A DNA stretch of 64,000 nucleotides from Pelomonas sp937871895 (GTDB lineage: Bacteria > Pseudomonadota > Gammaproteobacteria > Burkholderiales > Burkholderiaceae_C). The notes beneath the pieces were generated by a model. It was not told the origin of the DNA, did no database searches, and was given only the letters and a program-made list of their open reading frames with translations. Every line of letters begins with the position of its first letter. Within the stretch, counting starts at the first letter, position 1. The position numbers and the translations under genes are program-made. Shown piece by piece: positions 45,326 through 54,019 of the stretch. The stretch lies in NCBI RefSeq assembly GCF_046348265.1, contig NZ_JAXMEO010000016.1. The stretch is one strand, 5' to 3'.

Positions 45326-45782
45326 TTACTTCGTGATGGCCACGCCAACGAACAGGTCGGACCCGGGCAATCGCTTGACGAACATCGAGCGTTCTTCCAG
45401 CTTCTTGGTCTCGGGGTTGATGAACTGGTAGTCCACCCAGCCTTCGCCCTTGGTCGCGGTGGCCACCATTTCCTTGACGAACTCCTTGCCGTTCGGGTCC
45501 TTGATTTCGAGCGTGTTCTTGCCGATCAAACGCTCGTTCAGCGACGAGGCCAGCACCAGGCCTTTCATGTCGTTCAGGATCACGTTCATGCCCTTGACCT
45601 TCCAGTCGGGGCCGGTATTGAAGTCCTTGGTGGCCTGCTCCACGCCCACCTTTTTGGCATGGTTGATCGCCGCGTTGACTTGAGCCGAGCTTCAGCGCGG
45701 CTGGCGCCACTGGCCCAACTCGACGCCACCATGAAGGCGGTCAGCAACAAGGCCAGGACGCGGGCAAAAAGCGAGCATTCAT
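45326..45782 (-). pseudogene. Secreted single-Cache-domain protein, two frameshifts near the N-terminus
   Basis: The main part reads AQVNAAINHAKKVGVEQATK, then LNDMKGLVLASSLNERLIGK, EFVKEMVATATKGEGWVDYQ and ends FVGVAITK, a single-Cache ligand-binding domain. The signal peptide is in other frames: ATG 45782 after GGAG gives MNARFL, then one missing base leads to RVLALLLTAFMVASSWASGA, and another missing base before AQVNAA restores the main frame. Both breaks look like dropped bases (one in TTTTTGCCC). With them repaired it is a roughly 150-residue periplasmic protein. It precedes the chemoreceptor by 73 bp. Confidence 0.7.
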
Positions 45783-46093
45783 TTCGGTCTCCTCAGTACG
45801 GACAAGGGATGTAACCACTCTGAAACTTCAATATCCCACGCGGTGCAATCTTGGTGCGTCGACTTGTGCCGACTGGGGCGTCTAGCCAAGGGCTGGGGGC
45901 ACGCCAGCGTGAGGAAGTTCACGCGCCGTTGCGGTTGGCAGTCGGGTTTGTTGCCCGCCCGGCGGCTGCTCCCGGCGGGCGTGCAGGATTTCATTCGCCG
46001 GCGCGTTGCAAGCCCCGGCGGCAACCACTCGGGCACCCGCCGCGCCCTACCATCGCTTCGACGTAATTGCTGGATTCAAAGGGCCCTTCAGGC
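45783..46093. other. Divergent intergenic stretch, no gene seen
   Basis: 311 bp between the Cache protein and the SRPBCC protein. It holds the Shine-Dalgarno GGAG of the Cache gene at its left edge and otherwise no recognisable feature. Confidence 0.5.
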
Positions 46094-46549
46094 ATGCTGT
46101 CCCGTCCCCAACCCCTGGTGCATCGGCGCGTCTATTCCCAGGCGCCGCAGGCCGTCTACGCCGCCTTTGCCGATGCTGAATGCCTGGCGCATTGGTGGGG
46201 CCCCGACGGCTTTCGCAATCACTTCCACGTGTGCGACTTCCGCGAGGGCGGCGAGTGGCGCTTCGACATGGAAGCGCCCACGGGCCAGGTCTATCCCAAC
46301 GCCAGCCGCTTCCTGCGCCTGCGCCCGGCCGAGGAGCTGGTCATCCGCCACGAGTCGGTGCCGCGCTTCACGCTCACCGTGAATCTGGAGGCCCTCCCCA
46401 AGGGCACGCTGGTGACCTGGTCCCAGCAGTTTGATGACAGCGATACCGCCGCCGCGCTCAAGCCCATGTGCGAGCCTGCCAACGAGCAGAACCTCGACCG
46501 GCTCGCCGCCGTGCTTGCCAAGTCGCATGAACTGAAGTCGCACGCTTGA
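46094..46549 (+). CDS. SRPBCC (AHSA1-like) domain protein
   Basis: A 151-residue cytoplasmic protein of the START/Bet v1 fold, which binds hydrophobic ligands. Typical of the AHSA1-like group are the N-terminal VHRRVYSQAPQAVYAAFADA, then LAHWWGPDGFRN, FREGGEWRFDM and GTLVTWSQQFDD. Ligand and role are unknown; relatives are often stress or polyketide-cyclase-like proteins. ATG 46094 is preferred over one nine codons upstream because the domain begins there. It converges with the xylanase gene. Confidence 0.85.
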   Translation: MLSRPQPLVHRRVYSQAPQAVYAAFADAECLAHWWGPDGFRNHFHVCDFREGGEWRFDMEAPTGQVYPNASRFLRLRPAEELVIRHESVPRFTLTVNLEALPKGTLVTWSQQFDDSDTAAALKPMCEPANEQNLDRLAAVLAKSHELKSHA

Positions 46550-46579
46550 AGCATGCCGCCACGGCGGCGGTCTTGAACG

Positions 46580-47722
46580 CTACTTGCCCTGCAGCGCTTC
46601 CACCACGCCCCAGAACGCGGGCTTTGGTGTGTAGTCGTCGTTGAACAGCAGCGGCCAGTTGCTGAAGGGGTTGCCGATGTGGTTCATCCACGACTCGCCG
46701 TCCACCAGGCCCCAGAAGGTGATGCCGGTTCGCTGCGCAGGTGGCACCGCCGCGAGGTAGGCCTTGACGATGGCCTTGTAGCGCAGCTTCTGCGCCTCGG
46801 CGACGGCGTCGGTCAGCGTCTTGTCGGTGCCGTACAGGTTGGTGTACATGTCCAGCTCCGAGATGCGCACCTTGAGCCCACGCATCGCCACCGCCTTGAA
46901 GGCGGCCTGGATCTGCTCGATGGGCGGGTACTCGGTCGTGATGTTGGTGTGCATCTGGAAACCGATGCCGTCCAGCGGCACGCCCCGCGCCTGGAAGTCG
47001 TCGATCATGGCCAGCATGAACTTCAGCTTGGCGTCCGACGCCTCCATGTTGTATTCGTTGTAGTACAGCTCGGCCTTGGGGTCGGCCGCGCGCGCGGCGC
47101 GGAAGGCGTTCTCGACATAGGCCTTGCCGAGCTTCTTGTAGAAGATCGTTTCTCGCCATCCGTGCGACGTGCTTTCGTCCAAGGCCTCGTTCACCACGTC
47201 CCAGCTTTGCACGCTGCCCGCAAAGTGCTGGCAGATCTGGGTGACGTGGTCGTCCATCATGGCCTTCCAGTCGCCGGTGTAGTTCACCATCCAGGCGGGC
47301 ACTTGCGTGTCCCAGTGCCAGATCAAGGTGTGGCCATGCATGTGCATGCCGTGGTCCCGCGCATAGGCGGTCAGCGCGTCGGCGTCGGTGTAGAAGAAGC
47401 GCTTCTCCTCGGGGTGCAGGTAGCTCATCTTCATGATGACGCCCGCCACCAGGCTGTTGAAGTGCTTGTTGATCGTGGGCAGCTGCGCGCTCAGTTTGAA
47501 GATGCTGCGCTCTTCATCGGCGGCCGCCACTTCCATGCCGATGGGGAAATCGGCCAAGTCCTTCAGCGCGGGGATGACGGTGGGTGTTGCCGGGGCCGGG
47601 GCTGGTGTTGGTGCGGGCGCAGGTGCGGGGGAGGGCGATGGCGCGGGGCTGCTGCCCCCACCGCCGCCGCAGCCCGTGAGGGCGAGCGCGAGTGAACCCT
47701 GGACGATCTGGCGTCGTTGCAT
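46580..47722 (-). CDS. GH10 endo-1,4-beta-xylanase lipoprotein
   Basis: Cuts the xylan backbone. The 380-residue protein has a lipoprotein signal (LALALTGCGGGGG), a Pro/Ala linker of about 25 residues, then the GH10 barrel. The acid/base Glu is in SWDVVNEALDE (about residue 177), the nucleophile Glu in VRISELDMYT (about 288), with HGHTLIWHWDTQVP and TGITFWGLVDGESW as further family marks. The start is ATG 47722, preceded by GGGAG; the TTG before it is not needed. It lies downstream of the CE15 gene on the same strand. Likely displayed on the outer membrane, releasing oligomers for the TonB receptor. Confidence 0.95.
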   Translation of the reverse strand: MQRRQIVQGSLALALTGCGGGGGSSPAPSPSPAPAPAPTPAPAPATPTVIPALKDLADFPIGMEVAAADEERSIFKLSAQLPTINKHFNSLVAGVIMKMSYLHPEEKRFFYTDADALTAYARDHGMHMHGHTLIWHWDTQVPAWMVNYTGDWKAMMDDHVTQICQHFAGSVQSWDVVNEALDESTSHGWRETIFYKKLGKAYVENAFRAARAADPKAELYYNEYNMEASDAKLKFMLAMIDDFQARGVPLDGIGFQMHTNITTEYPPIEQIQAAFKAVAMRGLKVRISELDMYTNLYGTDKTLTDAVAEAQKLRYKAIVKAYLAAVPPAQRTGITFWGLVDGESWMNHIGNPFSNWPLLFNDDYTPKPAFWGVVEALQGK

Positions 47723-47742
47723 CAAAACTCCCTTGGTGTGGG

Positions 47743-47761
47743 CCGCAACATCAGGTTGCGG
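47743..47761 (-). other. Hairpin between the CE15 and GH10 genes
   Basis: CCGCAAC-ATCAG-GTTGCGG, a perfect 7-bp stem with a 5-base loop, between the CE15 stop and the GH10 ribosome-binding site. No T-run follows, so it may tune read-through or mRNA stability rather than end transcription. Confidence 0.55.
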
Positions 47762-47771
47762 CGCCGTGGTC

Positions 47772-49067
47772 TTACTTCAGTGCTGGCGTGCCCCAGGGCA
47801 TCCAGCGTGCGCGGTCGATGGCGAAGCTGCCGTCGGTGCGCAGGATATCGGTCTTGGCGCTGGTCTCGCCCTTCAGGAAGCGATCCACAAAGGCCAGCAC
47901 CTCCGGCGCTTGCGAGGCCGGCAGGCGGCAGTGGTCCGGGTGGCTGAACTGCGAGACCCCCATCCGGTCCGCCACGCCCAGCGCCACCCAGGCCTCGCGC
48001 GCGGCCAGCGCCGTCACATAGCCGCTCTGGTTGCCCAGCCATTCCATGGCCGTGTTCTCGATCACCAGCAGGCCGCGTGGCGCAACGAGGGCCATCACCT
48101 GATGGTGGTCAAAGGGCAGCCGCGTCGCGGCCTCGCTGAACTCGCCAAAGCTGGACCGGAACCACACGTTCTCCGTCACGATCTGGCGCAGGGTCTGCAC
48201 GTTCTGGCCGGCCGCCTTCTGCGCATCCGACACCCGCCACGAGGCCGAGCCGCCCGAGCCGCTTTCCTGTGGGATGGTCAGCGCAATGCGCTCGTCCAGC
48301 GCGCCCGCCATCAATGCGCCCTTGCCGTTGCGCGAGCAGCCCGTCACCGCCAAGTGCTTGGCGTCGATGCTCGGTGCCGCGCCTTGTTCCAGCGCGTCCA
48401 CCAGCCGGCTCACCCCCCAGGCCCAGGCCACCAGCGCGCCCGTGCCCTGCGCCTGCGGGTGCAGCTCAAAGAACTTGCCCTTGTTGCGCGAGCTGCCGTT
48501 CTGCTGGTCTGCGATGTCGTTGTTCGGGAAGTCGATGATCGCCACGCCCCGCGCCAGCAGTTCCGCGTTGTTCAGGAAGGAGCGGCCGATGCCGATCACG
48601 GCCGGGTAGGGTGCTGTGCCCGTGGTGGGCAGTTGCACGTTGGCGTTGAAGCTGATGCTGCGCCCGCCGCTGTTCACCGTGACCGTGAGCGTCTTGCCGT
48701 CCAGCTTCGCGGACACGGCACCCGCCACTGGCACCGGCTTCTCGCCCAGCTCATAGGCCTGCAACTGCTTGCTGACCTCGTGCCGACGGCAAGCCCAGTC
48801 GGCCTTGCGCGTGAGGCGTGAGCCATTGGCCATCACAAAGGGGTCGGGCAGGGCGGTGGCGGCGGGCAGGGCCGCGAGCGCCGGCAGCGCCGGGTCCGGG
48901 CAGGCGGCGCCGCTGTGCTCGACCGTGCCGAGCGAGGGCGTTGAAACCATAGCGGCGGGTTCGGCATTCAGGCTGCCGGCCGAGTTGCAGGCCGAGAGCG
49001 CTGCAAGGGCAAGCAAGGTGAGGGCATATCCAGCCAGGCTGGGGCGGGCGACGAAAGGCGTAGGCAT
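47772..49067 (-). CDS. Glucuronoyl esterase, carbohydrate esterase family 15, lipoprotein
   Basis: Cleaves the ester between 4-O-methylglucuronic acid of xylan and lignin alcohols. The 431-residue protein has a lipoprotein signal (LALAALSACNSAG) and the CE15 landmarks: nucleophile serine in VTGCSRNGKGALMAGALDER (about residue 242), acid Glu in IPQESGSGGSASWR (about 266) and histidine in FSHPDHCRLP (about 375). YPAVIGIG and FPNNDIADQ are also typical. It precedes the GH10 gene by 49 bp, so both are probably transcribed together. Confidence 0.94.
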   Translation of the reverse strand: MPTPFVARPSLAGYALTLLALAALSACNSAGSLNAEPAAMVSTPSLGTVEHSGAACPDPALPALAALPAATALPDPFVMANGSRLTRKADWACRRHEVSKQLQAYELGEKPVPVAGAVSAKLDGKTLTVTVNSGGRSISFNANVQLPTTGTAPYPAVIGIGRSFLNNAELLARGVAIIDFPNNDIADQQNGSSRNKGKFFELHPQAQGTGALVAWAWGVSRLVDALEQGAAPSIDAKHLAVTGCSRNGKGALMAGALDERIALTIPQESGSGGSASWRVSDAQKAAGQNVQTLRQIVTENVWFRSSFGEFSEAATRLPFDHHQVMALVAPRGLLVIENTAMEWLGNQSGYVTALAAREAWVALGVADRMGVSQFSHPDHCRLPASQAPEVLAFVDRFLKGETSAKTDILRTDGSFAIDRARWMPWGTPALK

Positions 49068-49138
49068 GCGACATCCAGTGCTAAAGGAATGGCGTAGCGC
49101 CAGGCAACGCCGTGGGGGCGCCGCAGTCTATGCCCGGC

Positions 49139-50191
49139 TCAGCGCAGCCGCTCGCTCAGCCAGTGCGCCACCGCCTCCACCATCCGTGGCGGCATCGTGT
49201 CCTCCAGGAGCTCACCAGCTTTTGGGGCGGGCACCGGGTCCAGGCGCTGCATCCCGTGGTTCATGCCCGGCACCACCAGGACGAGGGCATTCGGGTGTTG
49301 GTTCAGCGCCCGGGTGGCCATGGGCGCGCAGACCTCGGCCGAGACCACCGTGTCCGTGCCGCCGTACACCGCCAGCACCGGGCTGCCCGAGCGGATCAAG
49401 TCTTGCGCCAGCGGCGCGTCGTACATCGACAGCACCATCGTGTTGTCCAGGCTTTGGACAGTGCCCCTGGCGCCCTCCGGTGGCATGCCGGCCGCCACAA
49501 ACGCGGTGATGGCAGCCTCGCGCAGGCGGTCGATCTCGGGCGCGGGCAGGCGCTGGGTGCGGGCTTCCAGCCAGGCCAGCGTGGCCGCGACGATGGGGCG
49601 CGCCGTGTCTGCCGGCATGCCTGACTGCGTCAGCGACTTCTGCATGCCGTCGCCAAAGACCTCGCCCCGTGCCCCGATGGGGGCCTGCAGCATCACGATC
49701 CCGGCGATGCCGCCTACGGTGGCGGCCGCCAGCGGTAGGCCGGCCGCGCCTTGGCTGTGGCCGAGCAACGCAATGCGCTGGCCATCGATGTCGGCCCGCG
49801 ACCGCAGGAAGTTCACGCCCGCCGCGATGTCGCGCGAGACCAAGGGCAGCGATTCGTCAAAAGCGCCGGTGGACTCGCCAAAGCCGCGCTTGTCATAGCT
49901 CAGCGTCGCCACGCCCGCCGCATGCAGGCGGCTGCGCAGCGCCACATACCAGCCGCGCCCCCACTTGCCCGCACCCACCGCCAACACCACGGCGGGCCAG
50001 CGCTTGCCAGGCGTGGCTGCCGGCAGCTCCAACGTTGCCGCCAGACGCACGCCGGGCTCGGACTCATACGACGCCGCCAGCGTTTGCACCGCCGAGGCCG
50101 GGCTGGCGCCAAGCAGCGCGCACAGCCACAGCACCGGGAGCCAGCGGTGCCGCGTGGCGAGCGAGGTCAGGGCGTGCAGGGGCTTGTGCAT
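49139..50191 (-). CDS. Secreted alpha/beta-hydrolase (serine esterase)
   Basis: A 350-residue hydrolase with a signal peptide (LWLCALLGASPASA-V). The catalytic triad is visible: nucleophile in LLGHSQGAAGLP, Asp in YGGTDTVVSAE, and His in VPGMNHGMQR. WPAVVLAVGAG and LSYDKRGFGESTG form the oxyanion and core strands. A helical cap sits between strand six and seven. Substrate unknown; placed upstream of CE15 and GH10 on the same strand, it may be a feruloyl- or acetyl-type esterase for xylan side groups. ATG 50191 (MHKPLHALTSL) is preferred to an upstream in-frame start. Confidence 0.82.
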   Translation of the reverse strand: MHKPLHALTSLATRHRWLPVLWLCALLGASPASAVQTLAASYESEPGVRLAATLELPAATPGKRWPAVVLAVGAGKWGRGWYVALRSRLHAAGVATLSYDKRGFGESTGAFDESLPLVSRDIAAGVNFLRSRADIDGQRIALLGHSQGAAGLPLAAATVGGIAGIVMLQAPIGARGEVFGDGMQKSLTQSGMPADTARPIVAATLAWLEARTQRLPAPEIDRLREAAITAFVAAGMPPEGARGTVQSLDNTMVLSMYDAPLAQDLIRSGSPVLAVYGGTDTVVSAEVCAPMATRALNQHPNALVLVVPGMNHGMQRLDPVPAPKAGELLEDTMPPRMVEAVAHWLSERLR

Positions 50192-50356
50192 CGGGTCTCT
50201 TTTCGGGCGGCGAAGGGGCAGGGTGGCCGGCTTGTCTGTGCAATTCAACAGGCTGTCCTCCAGTGTCGCCACATTGTCGGATACCGCTCGAAGGCTGGCC
50301 CGCCTGCCACCACACTGCCTCCATTCCTGCTAGCCAACACAACAACGGAGACCCCC

Positions 50357-50929
50357 ATGAAAGACCTCTACGCCCACCTGCTCCGCAGCCCCTCGACCTG
50401 GATCCTGGTCCCCTTCGTGCTCGTCTCGCTGGCGTTCAACCTCTGGGCTTCCGACACCCTGACGCAAAGCTATGCGGCCTCCAAGTTCCCGGTGCCCTAT
50501 TTCGTGGCGCAGCTGTCCTTCAGCGCTGAGCAACTCAAGGGCTGGTACGCCGCGCTGCAGGCCATGGGCACCTTCGATGTCTATGTGCGCACCCAGCACA
50601 TCGACTCGCTCTTCATTCTCTCGACGCTGATGCTGCATGGCGGCGTGCTGCTGCTCATCTCGCGGCTTTTTGCAGCGGGCAGCCGCGGCCGCAAGTGGAT
50701 GGTCATCGCGGCCCTGGTGTCGGCCATCGCGCCGATCTCTGACCAGTTGGAGAACCTGGTGTCGTACTGGATGCTTGCCAACCCGGTGGACTTTGCCGCC
50801 GGCTGGGCCTACGTCTATTCCAGCTTTGCCGCCACCAAGTTCGCCTTCTTTGTGTTCGCCTACGTCGTGGCGCCACTGGGTCTGCTGGTCGGCTTGGTCA
50901 ACCTCGGCCTGCGCATGCGCCGCGCCTGA
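50357..50929 (+). CDS. Four-helix membrane protein of unknown function
   Basis: A 190-residue inner-membrane protein with helices at about 12-30 (ILVPFVLVSLAFNLWA), 85-105 (LFILSTLMLHGGVLLLISRL), 113-132 and 155-183 (FAFFVFAYVVAPLGLLVGLV), and a loop of some 50 residues after helix 1. I recognise no family. ATG 50357 follows ACGGAG. It reads away from the hydrolase gene and is followed 119 bp later by a PEP-CTERM protein. Confidence 0.78.
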   Translation: MKDLYAHLLRSPSTWILVPFVLVSLAFNLWASDTLTQSYAASKFPVPYFVAQLSFSAEQLKGWYAALQAMGTFDVYVRTQHIDSLFILSTLMLHGGVLLLISRLFAAGSRGRKWMVIAALVSAIAPISDQLENLVSYWMLANPVDFAAGWAYVYSSFAATKFAFFVFAYVVAPLGLLVGLVNLGLRMRRA

Positions 50930-51048
50930 CGCCCGGCCGCAGGAAGCGCTCACGGAAAGGCTCACGCACTTTCACCCGGGCCGGGGATTCCGCCGCGTCC
51001 CTGCGCCGCAAAGAATTCGCCATCCCCCACTTCAAGACCGAGGTCATC

Positions 51049-51822
51049 GTGAAATGGATCGGCAATGCGGCCATGGCGCTCGGCGCGCTGTGCCTGGCAA
51101 CTTCGGCGCAAGCCCTGGAGACCCACTGGAGCGGCGCGTCGGGCCTGCTCCCGGATGCCGTCGATCCGCGCTGGACGCTCGTAGACGAAGGCGGTGGCTC
51201 ACCGAGCTTTGCTGGCGGGGTGCTCACCATCTCCACCCCCGTCAACAGCTTCAGCGCCCGCCAGTTCTACACCATGCGCAACGAGGGCGGCACCACCGAT
51301 CTCGACTTCTCAGGCCCGGCCCCTTACTGGCTGGAGGCCGAGATGCGTTTCGTCTCTGGCAGCCAGACCTCCGGCTGGTGGCGCGCCCCTGGCCACATGA
51401 GTTTCCGCTTCGCCAGCGGCAACCTCGCGGTGCTGGAGATTCGCAAAGACCTCATCTATGTGCGCAATGGCGACAACAGCCGCGGGGCACAGGTGGTGGT
51501 GGACACCGACGATGCCTTCCATACCTACCGGCTCGAAGCCCTGGGGCAGGGCACGCACAGCATCGTCAATGTGTACTACGACGGCAATCTGGTGATGTCC
51601 GATGACGCGCTGTACAGCGCGAGCGGTGTAGCCTCGCTGAGCTTCGGCGAGGGTTCCACGCTCGCAGGCGGCGTCACCCAGTGGCGCCGCGTGGCGCACA
51701 ACATGGCAGCCGTGGCCGTGCCCGCCACGCCGGTGCCCGAGCCTGGGTCTGCCGGCATGGCGCTGCTCGGCGGCTTGGCGCTCTGGGGCTGGAGGCGCGG
51801 CCGTCGGGGTCCACGCGCCTGA
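51049..51822 (+). CDS. PEP-CTERM sorted extracellular protein
   Basis: A 257-residue secreted protein starting at GTG 51049 (SD GAGGT). It has an N-terminal signal (LGALCLATSAQALE), a beta-rich body and a C-terminal PEP-CTERM signal: VPEPGSAGMALLGGLALWGWRRGRR, i.e. the VPEP box, a hydrophobic helix and an Arg cluster. The tripartite tail directs processing by an exosortase and surface or biofilm-matrix delivery. The body (FRFASGNLAVLEIRKDLIYV) resembles a concanavalin-like sandwich that might bind carbohydrate; this is a guess. Confidence 0.85.
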   Translation: MKWIGNAAMALGALCLATSAQALETHWSGASGLLPDAVDPRWTLVDEGGGSPSFAGGVLTISTPVNSFSARQFYTMRNEGGTTDLDFSGPAPYWLEAEMRFVSGSQTSGWWRAPGHMSFRFASGNLAVLEIRKDLIYVRNGDNSRGAQVVVDTDDAFHTYRLEALGQGTHSIVNVYYDGNLVMSDDALYSASGVASLSFGEGSTLAGGVTQWRRVAHNMAAVAVPATPVPEPGSAGMALLGGLALWGWRRGRRGPRA

Positions 51823-52005
51823 GCCGTCGGACGCCCAGCCATCAAGCCCTCGCCAGAGGGCTTTCGCGTCTTTGCCTCCCTTCCCCGTGGCGACCCGGAG
51901 GCTGTCCACAAATGCAATCGCCCCGTCATCTGGGCTGACAGAGCAGCCCTCTCGACGAGGCGATCTTGGTGCTGCGGGCACTCGGCCCGCAGCTGCGCAC
52001 AGCGA

Positions 52006-52776
52006 TCAGGCCTTGCGTGCCCGGCGCGCAGCACCCATGCCGACAACGGCCAGGCCCACCAGTGCCAGCGACGCGGGCTCCGGCACGTTGTTGCCCACGC
52101 TGCCGCCTTGGTCCAGCACGCGGACTTCGGCGTCCGTCAGCACGCCGCTGTAGATGCGGATGAAGTCCACCGAGCCGCCTTGGGCTTCGCGCTGGCCAGT
52201 CGGGAAGTCGTCCACGAAGAAGTGCAGGATGTTGTTCGCGCTGACGCTGTCGTTCACGGCAGCAGAGGCGCCGCCGGCTGCCGTCAGCGTCCATTGCAGC
52301 GTGCCGTTCACATAGCCACGCAGGGCGTTGGAGGCATCGCGCGTCAGGGCGATGGTGTAGTCCGTGCCCGTGTCGATCTGCGACGCGCCGGCCGCGCTGG
52401 GGTAGTACTGCAGGCCATTGCCATTGCCGTTGGCCACGAAGTACAGGCCCGCGTCGGTCGCCAGGTTCTGGAAGTCCACTAGCTTCTTCCAGGTGCCCGA
52501 CAGCGACGAGTAGGACGCGCGGAAGTCGATGGACCAGACGCTGGTGTTGTCCAGGCCGCCGGTGAGCTTCAGGCCCTGGTTGGGACCGAAGGCATAGCGC
52601 CCGTCGCCGGTCAGGCTGCCGCCCAAAGCAACAAGGGACGGGCCGCCGAAGGCATCGGCCAGGCTGCCATTGAGCTGGTAGTCGTGCGTCAGCACAGCCG
52701 CTGCATGGGCGGTGCCACAGAGTTGCATGGCTGCGGCCGCAACGAGCGGCGCAATGGTCTTGGCGAGAGTCTTCAT
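52006..52776 (-). CDS. PEP-CTERM protein with LamG-like domain
   Basis: A 256-residue secreted protein: signal peptide ending GTAHAA, a laminin-G/concanavalin-like domain (SLVALGGSLTGDGRYAFGPN; WSIDFRASYSSLSGTWKKLV; GYVNGTLQWTL; DFIRIYSGVLTDAEVRVL is typical of LamG) and the C-terminal sorting signal VPEPASLALVGLAVVGMGAA-RRARKA. ATG 52776 is chosen at the signal peptide; the frame is open further upstream without meaning. Likely an exosortase substrate in the extracellular matrix. Confidence 0.88.
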   Translation of the reverse strand: MKTLAKTIAPLVAAAAMQLCGTAHAAAVLTHDYQLNGSLADAFGGPSLVALGGSLTGDGRYAFGPNQGLKLTGGLDNTSVWSIDFRASYSSLSGTWKKLVDFQNLATDAGLYFVANGNGNGLQYYPSAAGASQIDTGTDYTIALTRDASNALRGYVNGTLQWTLTAAGGASAAVNDSVSANNILHFFVDDFPTGQREAQGGSVDFIRIYSGVLTDAEVRVLDQGGSVGNNVPEPASLALVGLAVVGMGAARRARKA

Positions 52777-53051
52777 CAGGATGGAGGGTTGTTGTTGTCG
52801 AGGGGGCGCAGACCGGTGCCATCGCTCAGTGACTGCAAGCGATGCAAACGAAGGAGATGACTCCCTTTGGCTCAAAGCAATCCTGCTAGGGATTGCCAAA
52901 GCTCTGTCGTGAGTAGTTTCGTATTGCTACTCACGGAGCAGCAATCCCGTGCTCCGGGGGCGGCAGTTTCCATGAGCCTGTGGCCAGCTGTGCTTGGCGT
53001 CATGGCCTCCGCGTGGCGCCACGGGCGGGCCGGCGCGTCAACAGGCCGCGT

Positions 53052-53888
53052 TCAAGCGCGCTCTGCCGGTGCGCTGCGAAGCGCAGCGCCGGGCCGCTTG
53101 AGCGGCCCTCCCGACCACAGGAGGCAGCCGGCCAGCCCGAGCGCCAGCAGAGCCGCAGGGGTGGGCTCCGGCACGCTGGATGCCAGCGCGTAGGTGGTGC
53201 CCGATTCGCCGACCAGGGCCGCCCCGCCTGGCGCCGTGGCGCCGAAGTGCGCGGAGCCATAGAAGTTGGCCTCACCCTCGCCCAGCACCTCGGCCCCCAG
53301 GAAGCTGGCGAGATAGAAGGTTTTGCCGTAGGTGAAGGGCAGGGCGGCCGTCAGCGTCCGTGAGCCGTTGATGGCCTCCACCATCGGGATTGCGAGGCTG
53401 CCATTGCATGACAGACCGTCGAAGTCGCAGCTCATGGGTGTGTCGCTCACGAACAGTTGGTAGAAGGCATTTGGCCCATGGCTGCCAGGCGCGCCCAGGT
53501 CGTCTAGCGTCCCGTGCACGTGCACGTGCACCTCCAGCAGACCCGTGCCGCCAGGGCCGTCGATGGTGAAGCCATCCATCCAGATGGACTCCGCATACGC
53601 GCCGAATCGCGCCGGCAGGTGGCTGGCCATCGCATAGGCCCCGTTGTTGCCGTAACTGACGCGCGCCTTGGCATAGAGGTCGCCGAGGGTCCCGACTTCG
53701 GCAAAGCTGGCTGCCGTCTTCGATGCCAGCACCAGCACGTCCGGCACCTCGTTGATGTCGATCTGCGCCCGCACGCTGGTGGAGCCGGCCTCGGCCGGCG
53801 TCGGCACCGCGAGCGCTGCCGACAGCGCCCACGCGGCCAGGCTGGGCAAACCATTGGAACTGCGGGCAAGGCGTTCTCGGGTGTGCAT
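53052..53888 (-). CDS. PEP-CTERM protein with atypical tail
   Basis: A 278-residue secreted protein with a signal peptide (LAAWALSAALAVPTPAEA) and a beta-rich body with HVHVHGTLDDLG. The C-terminal PEP-CTERM motif is VPEPTPAALLALGLAGCLLW, but unusually about 20 residues follow the hydrophobic segment (GGPLKRPGAALRSAPAERA) in place of the usual short Arg cluster. Two cysteines occur in SCDFDGLSCNG. ATG 53888 has GGGAG in front. The late stop could mean a mutated terminator codon. Confidence 0.78.
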   Translation of the reverse strand: MHTRERLARSSNGLPSLAAWALSAALAVPTPAEAGSTSVRAQIDINEVPDVLVLASKTAASFAEVGTLGDLYAKARVSYGNNGAYAMASHLPARFGAYAESIWMDGFTIDGPGGTGLLEVHVHVHGTLDDLGAPGSHGPNAFYQLFVSDTPMSCDFDGLSCNGSLAIPMVEAINGSRTLTAALPFTYGKTFYLASFLGAEVLGEGEANFYGSAHFGATAPGGAALVGESGTTYALASSVPEPTPAALLALGLAGCLLWSGGPLKRPGAALRSAPAERA

Positions 53889-54019
53889 GACGGGCTCCCT
53901 TCGAGTTTGGATGGCGCCGAGGCCAGCAGCCACGGCCCTGGCGCTGGCTGCCAAGCCCCTCAAACTTGTGGGGGTGGTTTTCTTGAACCGCTTCAAGGCG
54001 GCACGTGGGCCTGGTAGGC

